Assembly (NCBI GenBank): GCA_027559495.1
Contig: JAMXSV010000010.1
Span: forward strand, 1,302,001-1,366,000
Direction: 5' to 3'
DNA: 64,000 nt
Source of the DNA: Aurifilum marmelostoma
Taxonomy: Eukaryota > Ascomycota > Sordariomycetes > Diaporthales > Cryphonectriaceae
Shown: in pieces, positions 22,880-35,580 of the stretch
Layout of the letters: every line of letters begins with the position of its first letter
Position numbering within the stretch: position 1 is the first letter of the stretch
Made by a program: the position numbers and the translations under genes
Notes under the pieces: generated by a model
Database searches by the model: none
What the model was told of the DNA's origin: nothing
What the model saw: the letters and a program-made list of their open reading frames with translations, nothing else

Positions 22880-24027
22880 GGCGGCGTTCGAGTCTGTAGA
22901 GGTATGCGCTCGAGATGCACCGAGTACAGTAGCAGGCGCGCAGGCAAGCTGGGTGAGGTCGAGGGAGCTTAAGTCCACGAGACAGGCCGGCCAAACCAAT
23001 GAGGAATGAGCCAGAATTTGAAGGAATTCAACGTTCAGGCACTGGAGTGAAGAGCCCTGGAGGACAAAGCTACCAAGCACGATGATGACAGCGCCGACTA
23101 CCCTGAGCCATGGTTGACGAGGAGGCCTATGCGAACTGTCTCTGGCCGACTACCTTGGCCCGACGGCACGACTCGGCGTAGAGGTGCGTGTTAGTGAGTG
23201 GATGGAATTGGATTAGGCGGTAGGTTGAGCCTTGGGGCCGTGGTTATCCTGGCAGTGCCTGGGGAGCTTGGGCAGATGCGGCGCGCAAGACCTTGCGGCA
23301 GAGGCTACAGGGGGAGAGGTGGGGCATGGGATGGGACAGGGGAGGGGGTTGTGGGCAACTACCGCTATGACATACATGCTAGTAGTGCTACGTCGATGCT
23401 GTATCATCCCCGCATCCCCTGTAGAGGTGTTCTAGCGGGTGCTCTAGCAGCAAACCCAGCCGTGGTACAGCAGCCAGTGGTCCATGTCTCTAATTTTACT
23501 GCATATCCGGATCGGCCGCCTACCTCGTCCACAATTCCCCCACGATCAGGTCGTGCCGGTTTCTTCAAGGACCCTAGTAACCAGCATACTATAATTCGGA
23601 CATTTTCCTTGAGGCTAACTGTAGAATTCAATAGTACCACCTCCAATACACGATTAAATAGTCGCTGATTGATGCTGATGATCAGGGGGTCCTGGCGGGG
23701 GGACCCCTAACGCTGCCCAGGCCTGGGGAAGATGCCCTCCCTGTAAGCACCGTCGCCTCCTACTGTATTGCTTGGCAGCGATGCACAGTTGTCTGCAAGT
23801 AAATTTTCCAGGGCCAGCCAGCCTACTACCGGCAGAGGATTGTTGTTCATCATCAACATCAAGAGCCAACCATACCCTTCTGGTCAAGGAAATTGCGGTT
23901 TCTTAAACACGTATTCCTTCTTTCCCTTCTATCTTCGTCCAGATTTCAAAAGGACAATGCATGTTCTATTCTATATTCCATATATACCCGTCCCCCTCAG
24001 CCATCGTCATCGCCATCGCCGCCGCCA
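22880..24027. other. intergenic region between CoA ligase and oxidoreductase
   Basis: It holds the ligase promoter and the 3' end of the oxidoreductase transcript. No coding region is supported. Confidence 0.5.
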
Positions 24028-25435
24028 TCATCGCTCTGGCAACGTCATGATATCGTCCACATTGACAACCTGACCCGTCGAGATGGATCGGTTTGCTGCT
24101 ATGCCAGTCAGGATCGAGGCAGCACCGTCGATGTGGCTTGCCGCCCTGCGATACTCATCCGACACAGGCTCGCCAAAAAGGTCCTGAAGGAGGACAGCGT
24201 CGCCGCCCCCGTGTGCCCCCTGGCTCTCCCCGATCTCGACCTCCCTCGGCTTCTCGAACAGCGGCCGCAGCAGGATGCTTCTGCTCTCCATCGAGCCCTC
24301 AAGCGACTGGTCGCCGCCCGAGTTGACATAACTGTTCTCGACCACCTCCGCCTCGAGACGCCCGCCCGTGCCGTTGAAGCTGACCCGGAACCCTTCCCAG
24401 GGCGCATACGCCGTCAGCGAGTACGTCATGACGGCGCCGTTCTTGTACCGCACCAGCAGGTTCATCGTGTCCTCGATGCTGATGCCGTCGCTGAACACGC
24501 TCTGGTCCCGGTAGTACGAGTCCTCGTGCTCCGCGTCCAGGTACATGGCCTTGAGGTTCGCGTTGCCCTCCATGTGCAGCGCAAACGGGTCTGCCTCGGC
24601 CGCCTTGCTGCCGTGGGCGCGCGTGTAGAAAGCCGTCACCCCGCGCTGCTCGGCGTTCTCCCTGCCGTAGAACTTGAGGTCGCCCTGCGCATACACCGTC
24701 TGCGGCCGCGTCTGCAGCCAAAAGTTGACCAGGTCGAAGTGGTGCGTGCTCTTGTGCACCAGCAGGCCGCCGCTGTTGCGCTTGTCCCGGTGCCAGCGGC
24801 GGAAGTAGTCGGCCCCGTGCGACGTGTTGAGCATCCACTCAAAGTGCACGCTCGTCACCTTGCCGATGGCGCCCGACTGGATGATCTCAAAGATCTTGGT
24901 GTTGTGGGGTGCGTAGCGGTAGTTGAAGGTCACCCGCACGTTCTGACCTGTGCGGTCTACTGCTCGCAGGATCTCCTTGCAGCGCGGTGCATCGATGGTC
25001 ACTGCGCACAGATACACACACACACACGTACATGGTCAGTCAATTCCTGTGAAAAGCACAAAGGCTAGTCCCTGACCCCGAAGATCCCCTAGGGTACTAC
25101 TAACTTGGCTTCTCGGTGATCACGTTGCAGCCGAGCTCCATGGCGCGGACAATATAGAGATTGTGCGTCCTGTCCGGCCCTGTGGTGATGATGACCTCGT
25201 CCGGCTTGTGGTCTGCTATCATCTTGTCGAAGTCGGCTGCCAGATATGTCGGCACGCTGCCGTGGCCCAGGGACTCGAGCTTGCTGTTGGCATGGTTCAT
25301 CCGCGTCTGGTTGGTATCACAGAGGGCAACAATCTCAGAAGTGTTGCTATAGTCCTTGGCGATGGCCGTATAGTAGAAGCCTGACCGGCCACCGGTGCCC
25401 ACGAGGGCGTAGCGTTTCTTTGCTTGCCCGCTCAT
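24028..25435 (-). CDS. Gfo/Idh/MocA family oxidoreductase
   Basis: Two exons, 25435-25105 and 25001-24028, with a 103-nt intron, encode 434 residues. The N-terminus is a Rossmann nucleotide-binding fold (YALVGTGGRSGFYY) with IVALCDTN at the end of the second strand. The family EKP motif is split by the intron (CNVITEKP / MTIDAP). A C-terminal substrate domain carries HKSTHHFDLVNFW, the usual Lys/His catalytic area. Members oxidise or reduce sugars, inositol or related compounds with NAD(P). No signal peptide is present, so a cytosolic location is expected. The intron contains a short (CA)n run. The open frame begins upstream with GTG, so the ATG at 25435 was chosen. The gene is divergent from the MFS transporter, which may import its substrate. 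Confidence 0.92.
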
Positions 25436-26394
25436 ATCTTCGGAGGTGCAGCAAGTTCCGTGTTTCCGGGGCTGATGATTCTCGGGGATTCCTCTGTCAC
25501 AACTCACTTTTCCCACCTATCTGCGCGACATATCCTCATGGCAATAAATACGTCTGTCTGCCTCTGAGGTGCAACCATTTTAGCCGAAACCCACAACATA
25601 TCGGGCACCGTTGACCCGAGCAGACCCCCGACCTGCTCAAGGAGAATAAAACAAATACCCGGGGGCACCGCACCAACAAGCCCACACGAGTCAGCAAGCA
25701 GCGTCTGGGGTAAAGAATCTGGGGGGGCAATCCGGGGAATAAACACGGCTATTAAACAGGTCCAGCATAGTATCAAAGGGCCCACTACGATCATCACATG
25801 AGCTCAGGAGGAAGTCCACGTCTTTACAAGGAATTGTTCCCTTACTATCACTGCGGGCTACTCATGTGACCGCTGCTCAACGCCTTGGCCATCCTGCCTG
25901 CGTCCTTTATTACCCGGGCCGTCTCATTTCTGGTGGATAAAAGCATGAGGAGATGGATAAGACGTACGTACCACCCACACAGTACATAGTACGACTGTCC
26001 AATCACTTCTGCCCGCGCCCAGTCCCACAGCCTGAGGGTCCTCCCCCAACCCCCTAACCCCATCGTGCCATAGTTATTGTTGTTAGTAACTTGTTTCACT
26101 CAGAAGTATCCGGGGTCTGAACGCGGGGGTAAACTGGGTACCTCGGCCGAGGGTCTGGCCGGTCGTCGAGGTGATAGGATGCGTTTACATAAAGTATAAT
26201 GTCTAGGGAGGAGAGCCTTGAGGAAAAATGACTCTCTCTCTCTCCCCCCCCGATGAATCAAACAGCCTTATAGCACTTGTTGTTGTTGTTGTGTTGTTGT
26301 CGTCGTCTTCCCTCTTTGTCCCCGAGAACGGAGCGGTTTTGTCAGAGACCTGTAGTATAACTTCACAGTCTGAAGGCAATCCAGGTCTTTCACG
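25436..26394. promoter_or_regulatory. shared divergent promoter, oxidoreductase/MFS
   Basis: This 959-bp region separates the two divergent starts. It contains several GATA-like cores (for example GGATAAG near 25955 and TGATAGG near 26171), a (CT)n/C tract near 26230-26250 and a (TTG)n run near 26280. A common regulation of both genes is inferred from arrangement only. Confidence 0.4.
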
Positions 26395-28536
26395 ATGACC
26401 AACGCAGGCGACGAGATTGCCCCGGTCCATGACGATAGCCAGGAGCAGGCTCGCCGTGAGAAGGCCGCCGAGTTCCTTGCCAGTCATGCAGATACCTCCT
26501 TTACCTACGAGGAGGAGAAGGCGGTCCTCCGCCGCGTGGACATGCGAATCTTACCACTGCTGCTCGGGGCTTACTTCTTCCAACAGCTCGACAAGTCCAC
26601 CCTGAGGCACGTCTTCCACATTGCATCCTCCTCATTCCTCCTTTTGAAAGTGAGAGGGAAAAAAAACTAACAATGGGAATCATCCTTACAACAGTTACAC
26701 CTCCGTCTTTGACATCGTCTCCGGCGCCCACCTCGTAGGCGACCAATACTCATGGCTCGGCTCCGTCCTCTACCTCGCCCAGCTGGTCATGCAGCCCGCC
26801 ACGGCCTTTCTGCTCGTCAAGTTCCCCAACGGCAAGGTCATCTCGTCCGCCATCCTGCTGTGGGGCGCCTCCCTCGCCGTCATGTCCGCCTGCACCAACT
26901 TCCGCTCCCTGCTAGGCCTGCGCTTCGTCCTCGGCTGCTTCGAGGCCATGATCGCACCGTGCTGCGTCGCCTTCACGCAGACGTGGTGGCGCCGCTCAGA
27001 GCAGACGATGCGTACCAGCTACTGGACTTCCATGAACGGCGTTACTCTCATGATTGGGAGTCTCTTCACCTATGGGCTTGGGCACATTGAAAGTCCCACC
27101 TTGTTCAAGTATCAGATTGTGCGTGACGCCCTCTCCCTGCTGTCTCTTGCTTCTTCGAAGTCTGCTAGCTAACACTGCACTGATTAGATCTTCCTCTTCT
27201 GTGGTCTTCTCACCGTCGCCTACTCGGCGATCGTCTTCTGGCTGATCCCTGACTCACCCATGGAGGCCAAGTTTCTGTCGGACCGAGAGAAAGTCATCGC
27301 CACCGAGCGGCTGAGGGCCAACCAGATGGGCATCGCCTCCAGAAAATGGCGTTGGGAACACGTCTGGGAGACGGCGACAGATCTCAAGACTTATCTGTGG
27401 TTCATAGCCATCACGTCTATCTCGTAAGTCAACACTATGATGCAGACACATTTCTTCCTCCTGCTGTTTTGAGATGCACTAAATACTGATCATCGGGATC
27501 ATTAGTATCGCCAGCGGTGGTATCACAACCTTCGGCTCTCTCATCGTGAAGTCTTTCGGCTACAGCAGCTTCACCACGATCCTTTTCAACATCCCGTTCG
27601 GGGCAATACGTATGTCTTGGGTTGCCTTGTACAGGTCTTTGCGCCCTTGGCGTCACCTACTGATAATCTCTCACAGAACTCATCTCGATTCTCGGAACCG
27701 GCTGGCTCGCTAAGAAGTACCAGTGCAAGGGACTCGTCATTGCCGTGAACAGTATCCTTCCTACCATCGGGGCCATCCTGATGCTTACTGTTCCCAGAGA
27801 GCAGAAGGGCGTGCTGTTGTTCGGTTATTATCTTGTCAGTCGCGAGCCCTCCTGTTACTACCTCGCAGAAATTACCGGACTGGAGAAGAAGAGCAAGATT
27901 TTGTGTTTATCTATGCAAACCAGAAAGGCTAACGACAAACCTTCTAACTAGGTCTCTTGTCTTGCTTCCATCACTCCGATGATCTTCAACTGGCAGTCGT
28001 CCAACACGGCAGGTGACACCAAGAAGAAGTGCACCTCTGCCGTGGTGTTCATCGGCATGTGTGTCGGCAACGTTATCGGTCCATTGTAAGTAACTCTTTA
28101 TCCGCCTTGTTCACATGCGGGCTTTCACTGATATTCGGATACAGGCTCTACTCCACGGACCAGGCACCTCGATATCGCAAGGGTCTCATCGCTGACCTCT
28201 GTATGTTTGTTGTCGTCGGCGTCGTTTCCGCGTAAGTAAAGAAAACGATCGCCATATGAGTCCTCTTCCCCTTCAAAACAGCAAAACTGACACTCGCACA
28301 GACTGATCCCGTTCTACCTGATGTATCTGAACAAGCGCCATGCAAAGAGGCGCCTGGAGCTCGGAAAGAGCGCCGCCATCGTCGACGAGTCCATGGTCAA
28401 GAAGGACAAGATGGCGGAGAGCAAGGCGGTCGAGGTGGAGGACGCGCAGGGGCCGCAGATGCGGTCCCTGGAGGAGGATAATGCCCTGCATGACGTGACG
28501 GATCTCAATAACGAGGACTTCGTCTATGTGTACTGA
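26395..28536 (+). CDS. MFS transporter, ACS/allantoate permease family
   Basis: Eight exons: 26395-26606, 26695-27118, 27188-27423, 27506-27609, 27677-27834, 27952-28085, 28145-28231 and 28302-28536. They encode 529 residues. The N-terminus (EEKAVLRRVDMRILPLL) and FQQLDKSTLSYTSVF are typical of the anion:cation symporter group (Dal5-like), which moves carboxylates, vitamins or ureides with protons. About twelve hydrophobic helices are visible. FNWQSSNTAGDTKK in the eleventh-helix region is a family hallmark. All exon phases agree. Intron 1 (26607-26694) needs a GC donor (AG|GCACGT), because both nearby GT donors put exon 2 out of frame. The long C-terminal tail is cytosolic and highly charged. 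Substrate is unknown. Confidence 0.92.
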
Positions 28537-29822
28537 AAAGTACTAGCTTGTTCCATACCTACAGACAGCTTTGTGGAGAGGTGACCGAGGGCTTACGCTG
28601 AACGCGGCAGCAGAACAGATGACAATTACTTTCTTGAAGAGGAATACACTGCTCCCATGTCTGTCTTGAAAGTCCATGCTGGCGTGCGGGCTCTCAGACC
28701 TCGCCGTCGTCTGGAACATATGCGTAAACACAATAAATTCCCCCATTCTGAATCAGACAACGCTCAAGTGGTGAGATAAAACCAACAGGTCTCGACCGAT
28801 ATCTCACAGTTGGTATAGACTTGAACCAAGAGGGTTTTGTAGGTCGGTTTGTTTTCCTTCTGTCCACCAAGCCGTGGATACTTGACTTTCCCTTAACAGT
28901 CGGGAGCCGGACTTTTGATTCAAACTCAGCAATAGCATGGTGAAGATACCATTGAACTGAAAGCTTGACCTTGGTCACAGTTTTGATTCACTTCCATGGT
29001 CAACAGGTGAAGATATACATCTCGATACGTTCATCAACGTTATAGAGACAGTCACACTGGTCGATTCCCCTGGAGCAGCTAGGTACAGTAATGTGAGCTA
29101 CTGGATCTACCTTGGCTGCTGGCAATGCAATTTGACCTGGATAAGATTGAGATGACCCGTGAACACCAGGGACTATAAAAAAATAGTTGACTACGATGGC
29201 AGGAAGCTCAAAGTTCGAGACATAATTTGTTGAACCACATCGGGTAGTAGACATGCTTAATTACTTGGTATTGCCAGCTGGTCACATTCACCAGCATCAT
29301 AATCCTTGGGGGTGCATAATTAGAGAGGTTAGCAGTGTTTCAATGAGTGCTGTGCAGCTAGAAATCATATTCACTCTTCTGTGGATGGGTAATTACTGCA
29401 AAGGAAAGCTGGGGTTAACATGCCCACTATGGCATCAAGACAGGAAGTCTTAACCCCATGAAAGTGGAAAGGAATATGGAAATATCCGTTTTGATACTTG
29501 GGCTAGTTTTGTCTTGAGTTCAGAGTCTAGACTACCATATGTTTGCTGCTTCAACGTGGCTGCCCAGGGGTAATCGATCATAGTTCGGGCTGAGTCTTGC
29601 TGGGTGTCGAGCTCTTGTTAGGAAACCTACAGAGGCACAAACAAATATCACAAGTCGATTGCATTAGAGCCTCTCTGTATGAACTGACCTTATGCCACGC
29701 AGAATTGAATTTCATATTGCCACCCATTTCATCTACAAGAAAACATCCTAACCTCACCAAACAAAAAGGACACATATGCCAGCGCTGACAGTCTCCCGCC
29801 TGTACACCCTCACACCTTTACT
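28537..29822. other. gene-free interval
   Basis: AT-richer than the flanking genes. Short frames lack motifs. I see no RNA gene or element. Confidence 0.5.
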
Positions 29823-30545
29823 TTAATTGTTCTTGCCCTTCTCTAGACCCCGTTTGGCAGCCCATTCCCGATCCAAGATGGAAAACAAGATGCGGTTGTA
29901 CCACTTGCAGTCGAAATAGTACGCCTCCCTCGTGACGCCCTCGCGCACAAAGCCCAGCCGCGTGTACAGCTTGACCGCCCGCTCGTTGAAGCTGAAGCAC
30001 GACAGGCGCACGGCGTGCATGCCGGCCACGCGGAACGACCAGTCCAGCGCCCAGTTGATGGCCTCGGTGCCGTACCCTTCGCCCTGGTGCGCGGCCGCGA
30101 TCATGATGCCCAGCGTGCAGGACCGGTGGTGCAGCGTGAGCGCGTGGCACGAGAGCGAGAGCCAGCCGATGGCGGTGAGGCTGGTGGCGTGGTGGTGCGC
30201 GTCCGACGGCGAGGAGCGGTGGGACTCGTGGTCCGAGTCCTCTTCTTCCTCTTCTTCTTCGTCTGAATTGCGCTCGCCGCTGCCGTGCGGCTGGTCGGGC
30301 CGCAGGCAGATGATGACGGCCAGGAGGGACTTGACGAGCCCGGCCACGTCGTTCTCGACGTCTTCGATGGTGACGGGGGCGAGCAGCCGGTCTGTGCTCT
30401 GGGCGTAGGTCTCCGGCTCGTCCATAACCATGTCGCGAAGGAAGGCTGTGTGCTCAGGGCTGTTCTCGAGGGCCCGGAAGACGAGCCTTTTCGTCCGAAA
30501 GAGGCGCTCGAACACATTCGTCCGCTCTGGATTGTCTCGTGCCAT
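29823..30545 (-). CDS. GNAT family N-acetyltransferase
   Basis: An intronless frame of 240 residues starts at ATG 30545. The first part (RLVFRALENSPEHTAFLRDM) matches the start of RimJ/RimL-type GNAT proteins. The acetyl-CoA pyrophosphate loop is QGEGYG (154-159) within GIMIAAAHQGEGYGTEAINW. VRLSCFSFNERAVKLYTRLG is the conserved motif B region with the Asn-x-x-Ala helix. An acidic and His-rich insertion at residues 82-121, including seven Glu in a row, interrupts the domain between strands. It is encoded by a GAA/GAG-type repeat. The acceptor substrate could be a protein N-terminus, an antibiotic or another amine. No targeting signal is seen. Confidence 0.88.
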   Translation of the reverse strand: MARDNPERTNVFERLFRTKRLVFRALENSPEHTAFLRDMVMDEPETYAQSTDRLLAPVTIEDVENDVAGLVKSLLAVIICLRPDQPHGSGERNSDEEEEEEEDSDHESHRSSPSDAHHHATSLTAIGWLSLSCHALTLHHRSCTLGIMIAAAHQGEGYGTEAINWALDWSFRVAGMHAVRLSCFSFNERAVKLYTRLGFVREGVTREAYYFDCKWYNRILFSILDREWAAKRGLEKGKNN

Positions 30546-31547
30546 CGCGCCAGTGTGGTAATGGTTTTTTTTTTTCTTCTTCTTTTCTTTTCGTACCTCT
30601 GCTGGATTACGAGGACAAGGCGGTGGTTATTGCTCCGGGTCTTGTGCTCTCCAGGTCTGCTTCTGTTCTCCAACCGTCGCGCGAGTGATCCTGGAGAGAC
30701 GGCGGGCTCTCATGATGTTCAAGAGAATCCTCAACCAGACGACTAAACCAGCACTCAAACGCTCACCGAGCCGTCTTTTCCAGGAACCACATATCTATTA
30801 CCTGCACCACCGTGACGTAGGCCAACAGCTTTCTCGGTCCGGTTCTCGCGAGCCTGTCTGGTTTGGGCAGGTGTGAGCAAAAGTGTCCCAAATCACGCAG
30901 CCCGCTTCTCGATCTATTCTCCTCTTCTTCTTTCTCGAAAAAGAAAAGAAAGTGCCGCATGCAGGTCCGTATCAACTGCAACTCTGACATTTCGGATATC
31001 TTTCCGCTAGCTGCAACCGTAGCAAGGTGCCACGGCCCCAGCATGAAGCGTCCAGACTTTTTGGGAGACGTGGGGCTACATCGCTGGTGGCAGTGAACAG
31101 CCACTCATGGACGATCGACGCCCCAGACCTCCTGAGTACTGGAATGGTCTGCCTCGGGGTTTTGGTGCAATCCGTCTGCGTGGGACGCGCAAGCCGGCGC
31201 AATGTTGCTGCTACGTTGGGCAAGCCTTGCGCGAGAGGATGGGTAACTGGTGAAGATAAGAACTTTGGAGCGTTTTTTTTTCCGGCCGGCGGCCTGAGGG
31301 GGATGATGAGATGCTTGATTTGAGAACATGTCCGCACCCACATACACACCCTTGGAATAGGGCACCTGCTGCCGCCCTCTAGATACACAAGCCAGACGCC
31401 GATGTATGCATGGATGATGTCGACTTGAGAGCTATGATACAACTTTTCGACCCGCCTCACGCAGTCATTGAGACTCTGTGACAATCTGTGCCGTGAGAGC
31501 GCAGTGTCTCTGCGACTAGGCCTCTTTTTCTTGCTTTGCCCCGCATC

Positions 31548-32548
31548 CTACCACAGCCATCCCTTCTTCTTGGGCTGTGCGTCCTTTGGTTGTATAGAGC
31601 CTGCAGATACGTCTTCGGTGCCAATTCGATCCAACGGCCCCCCCTTGCCGCTGGTTCTCCTTCTCCTTCTCGAAAGCCGCCCGTGCGGACTCCAGCATCG
31701 CCCTCTTCTCCTCAAGCGACCGTTGCTGGTGCTCGCTGCTGGTGGCAGCAACCTCTGCCGCGCCGCCCTGCCCCTCTTCCTTCTTAGACCCAGAGAAGAT
31801 TCCCCAAAATCTTGACGAGGTGGTCTGCGGCTGCGGCTGCGCATCCAATACTGTGGGTGTGGGTGTGGCGCTCTCCTCGCCTGTTGACTTTGAGAGAGGC
31901 TTGGGCGCGCTCAGGATGCTGGGCATCTGGAAACCGTCCGATCTCGCATTCGCTTCGTCCACAAGGGCAATCTGATCTTCCGTCGCCTCGCCTCGCATAT
32001 ACGCCAGCCGTGCAGCCTCGAGACTGTCGGCAGCCATGTTCTTCTGGGCCTCGAGGAAGTCGAGCTTGCGCTGGCGGTTGTGACGGAGCATATCGTAGGC
32101 TGTGTAAGCGGTCATGGCACCGGCGATGGCTGTCCAGTCACATCGTGGTTAGTCTTTTCTCTTTTTGTCCTTTTTTTTCTCAGTCATGAGCAGCCAAGAT
32201 AGGACCAAGCATACCCGTCAGGCCAACCAGACTTATCACGGTGATCCTATGCGCAGAGTCGAAGAAGGGTCTGGACTTGGCGAGCACCTGGTCGAACCGT
32301 GACACCTTTGCGTTTTTCGCGGCCTCGTGTGCAGCTCTTAACCGAGCGACGCGCTGCTCTGGGGTCTCGCTGCCTGCTGACGGCGCTGCTGCTGATATTG
32401 GTTTCCTTGGGCCTCCTGCGCCTGCTGCAGGGTTGAATCTCGAGTTGATTGTCCCTGCTGCTGACCCCATCTTGGAAGATGCATGTGGTGTCGTCGCGGT
32501 GAATCGGGTTGCAGATGAGGCGCTGCGCTCGCCCTCTTTGCCTGCCAT
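31548..32548 (-). CDS. COX14-type mitochondrial assembly protein, frameshifted
   Basis: Two exons, 32548-32215 and 32129 to the stop, with an 84-nt intron (GTATGC...GACAG). Exon 1 is disordered, then has RVARLRAAHEAAKNAKVSRFD and a membrane segment (ITVISLVGLT) that runs into exon 2 (AIAGAMTAYTAYDML). HNRQRKLDFLEAQKNMAAD follows. This layout matches the fungal cytochrome c oxidase assembly (COX14-like) family of the inner mitochondrial membrane. Near the end, seven G on the coding strand (31638-31644) shift the frame. With six G the protein ends in PKKKGWLW at 31548 (304 residues). As written it runs on to 31516 with an unrelated basic tail. The shorter end looks native; family membership is likely but not certain. 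Confidence 0.72.
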
Positions 32549-34608
32549 CTTGGGGTAATTTTCTTGTTTTTCTGTGGTGTCCTTCTCAGTGATGATTGTA
32601 TAGGGTCGTCACAAAGAAGGAGCTCCCTAGTAGGTCTGAAGCAGAAGAGAAAGGTAAGAAAGGTGTCACCTCGTCGGATCACAAGAAGCAGTGTGCAGAC
32701 AGGCTCGAAAAGTTGAATGCATCATCAGAAGATTTTCCCTAGCCTGGCGAGCTCCCCAAATCCGCCCCCCTGCAATTGGCCCACCGGAAACCCCCCAGGG
32801 TGGGCTCATCCCTGCCCTTTCTGCCCAAGTCTTGCGCATGGAATCAGAAGGCGGCCAGCAGTGTGAGCAGTTGGTCCGTGCACCTACAGCACTCAGAGTA
32901 TACATAGTAGCAGCTCACAGCCCCTCGTCAATCCTGCTTACCTGATTATTGCTTTCTTTCTGCTGGCATACTTGTATGTTTCCCTCAGATCCACCCCTTC
33001 TCTCATGGCATCTGTTGATAGTCTGGGTACTGACTCTTCTTCAGCATCCTTTGACATCAACTCGATCAAGAAGCAGGGCACGCAGGCTAGGGGGCCTGTA
33101 ATGCGCACATACCGTGGAACTGACTGGCCAGAGTCTCTGTTGAGGATCAACCTTCAGGGCCAACCCGGGGCACAGTTGTTTGCTCTCGATGGATGGGACA
33201 CAGAAATATATGTGGCTGCCTCCTTTCTATAAATGTCGTTTTGATCATGAGGAAGAATGGACTCATCTCCGACTCTGACTGGACATTGCTCGTCTACAAT
33301 ACTACGCTTAACTTACATTCTAACCTCTGGACCTGTGATCATGTTTCCTTGTACTAAGTAATTTGCCTATCATTCCGCGCCGGTCAGAAATACCCGACCT
33401 GTTGATCAGCTCTCACCCACGCTCTAGAACTTGACACTTTCAAGCCAACCGTCCCCCCCGCGTCAACCTGCAGCCCGGCAGCGCGGCTCATTGCGGTTTG
33501 GGAAGCTGCACAGAAGCTGACGCACGCTGCACAGAAGAGCATCTCACATTGGGTGGGTATGAGTGAGAGCTGGTCAAGATCCCCTAATACTATGGGGGTA
33601 GTAGCCGCGGAACCATCCCTATCATGCGGGCTGTGGCGCTGCAAAGCCAAACTGCTCTCCCTACCGCCTGCCTATCACGGCATCGTGCCTCTTCTCATGA
33701 GGGCTTTTCTTGCGCAAAGAGAGGAGAGGGCCATCGAGCATGTGGACAGTCGAGGCCCCCCGCGTCTCTAGCAGGGCATCTGAGTCAAGTGGAGGCGTCT
33801 GGCACTGGCCGGCTTAGAAAAACCACCATCTAAAGCAGTGGGATTTAAAATCAGGTGCATAGCATCCCCATATCGACCGCGGGAGACGGATTGCACGATA
33901 TGAGGTGAAATGGAGTTTGTTTGGACCGATGGAGCAGCTCAAACCTTCCTTGACATGAGTTGAGACTCGCTTGTGATTCGGCCACACCGAGATGCTATTC
34001 TATCTTTTATGTCAACAGCAATGTCAGTGTCTCAGACCCTTCAGGTGGATGACTAGCCTGCCATAATCGTCGAGGTCATGGGTACTCTGCTGTATCGGGG
34101 CATTTTCGTGGCGCAGCGCAGGAGGTTGGCCTTGATCGTATCCGTCAGCCTGTCAGTTTAACTTCAAAGGAAGAAAAGAAGTGTCATATCAATTGCAACA
34201 CGCCCAGTGACAGACCATGGTCGCGACGCGGGTGTCGACCTACATGCCTCGAAGTAGGAAGGTGGTGGTGAGAAGCCATCTGGAACCAGCACGCCAAGTA
34301 CCAGCGAACCCTGGGTTGGCGGGGCGGCCTAGTTCCGCCAAGAGGGTTTGACTGACTGACTGACCGCAGTGACAAGGGCAGGTACTTTCCAACCCTAACC
34401 AAGGTCACTCACTACTGCCGCCGCCGCCACCACAGGCATCTCACTGTACCATTAGTACCCCACAACCACTGCAGCACACCAACCAACACCAGCTCAACAA
34501 ACCCACCCACACCGTCTCTGTTCATCAAACGTTGAACGCAGCTAGCTCTGTTGGTTCCAAGGTTACCATCAAACCCTTGCATGTCAGTCAATAGCTGTGT
34601 GCGAGTGT

Positions 34609-34648
<40 letters not shown>

Positions 34649-35580
34649 GTGTGTGTGTGTGTCTATTTGTCGAAGGAGTTGCTACGCATTTCGATCAGAG
34701 AAGGCCAAGGTCGGGTCCCTGGTTGCCTGCTGCCGAGGGGGGGACGAAGACTCGGAAGTGGATACTGTATGTACTGCTCAAACTCATCACTTGTTTCTTT
34801 TCATTTCAATTCCTCATTCCCGGGGTGAAGGATGCTGATACCGATGCCAGCCGAAACGAACCAGTGCCCATCGTCACCCCTCTCACCGAGTTACAACAGG
34901 ACACACAAGTCAGACACCCTATCACCTCATCGGCTGGCGCTGCCGTGGGTGACACCCGAGAGAAAGAGGGAGAGAGGAGGACCAACAAAAAAAAAAATGA
35001 ACAGTGAGAGGCGGGCAGCAAAGTACGAGTCGTATAGTCACGAGTCGTAGCTCCTTTCTTCGACAACAAAGGACATTCATTTATTCCTCGTCGTATTTCC
35101 TCCACCATCCCTTCACCAAGCCAGCACAGAACAAGTTCAGCCGCCAGCCAGCCTAAGGCCCCAGAAAGCACGTCCAATCATCCGGGCAAGGCCTATTCGG
35201 CTCCTTCGGGAAAAGTGAAGAGTCTAGAAAAGTCCATTCTCTTCATCATAAAAACAACCTTACACTTGCAGCCAGATTACCTCGCAGGCGGCCCAGACGG
35301 CTCCAGGCGCCCACACCACACGACACCCCTGAGCTTTTACGAATCAAGGTCCTTCTCTTGCCTTCTATTTCCGTCATTAAGGTTGCATGATTCAAGCCGC
35401 AGCTGGAGTACGTCGCTGCAAGCTTGGGAAGGGGGCCTTCCTAAACAACAACTACGGGGCCCTACTTGTGGTAGGAGACGAGAAAGGTCAGGCTGTGGAT
35501 GCACAGAGAAGGAGAGAGAGGACCGAAAACGAGAGAGTGTGTGTGGGTGCGTGCATGCTGCACAGAGGCCTGTGACCAAC
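32549..35580. other. gene-free interval with microsatellites
   Basis: Three kilobases without a supportable gene. A (GA)n tract at 34613-34643 is followed directly by a (GT)n tract at 34646-34661. The right end is probably the promoter and leader of the armadillo gene. No RNA gene was recognised. Confidence 0.5.
34613..34661. repeat. compound (GA)n-(GT)n microsatellite
   Basis: About 15 GA units followed by C and eight TG units, in non-coding DNA about 0.9 kb upstream of the SmgGDS-like start. Confidence 0.95.

Noticed and set aside
28780..28830. tRNA-like B-box (GGTTCAAGTCT on the minus strand)
   Set aside because: No matching A-box, no acceptor stem and no pairing T-arm.
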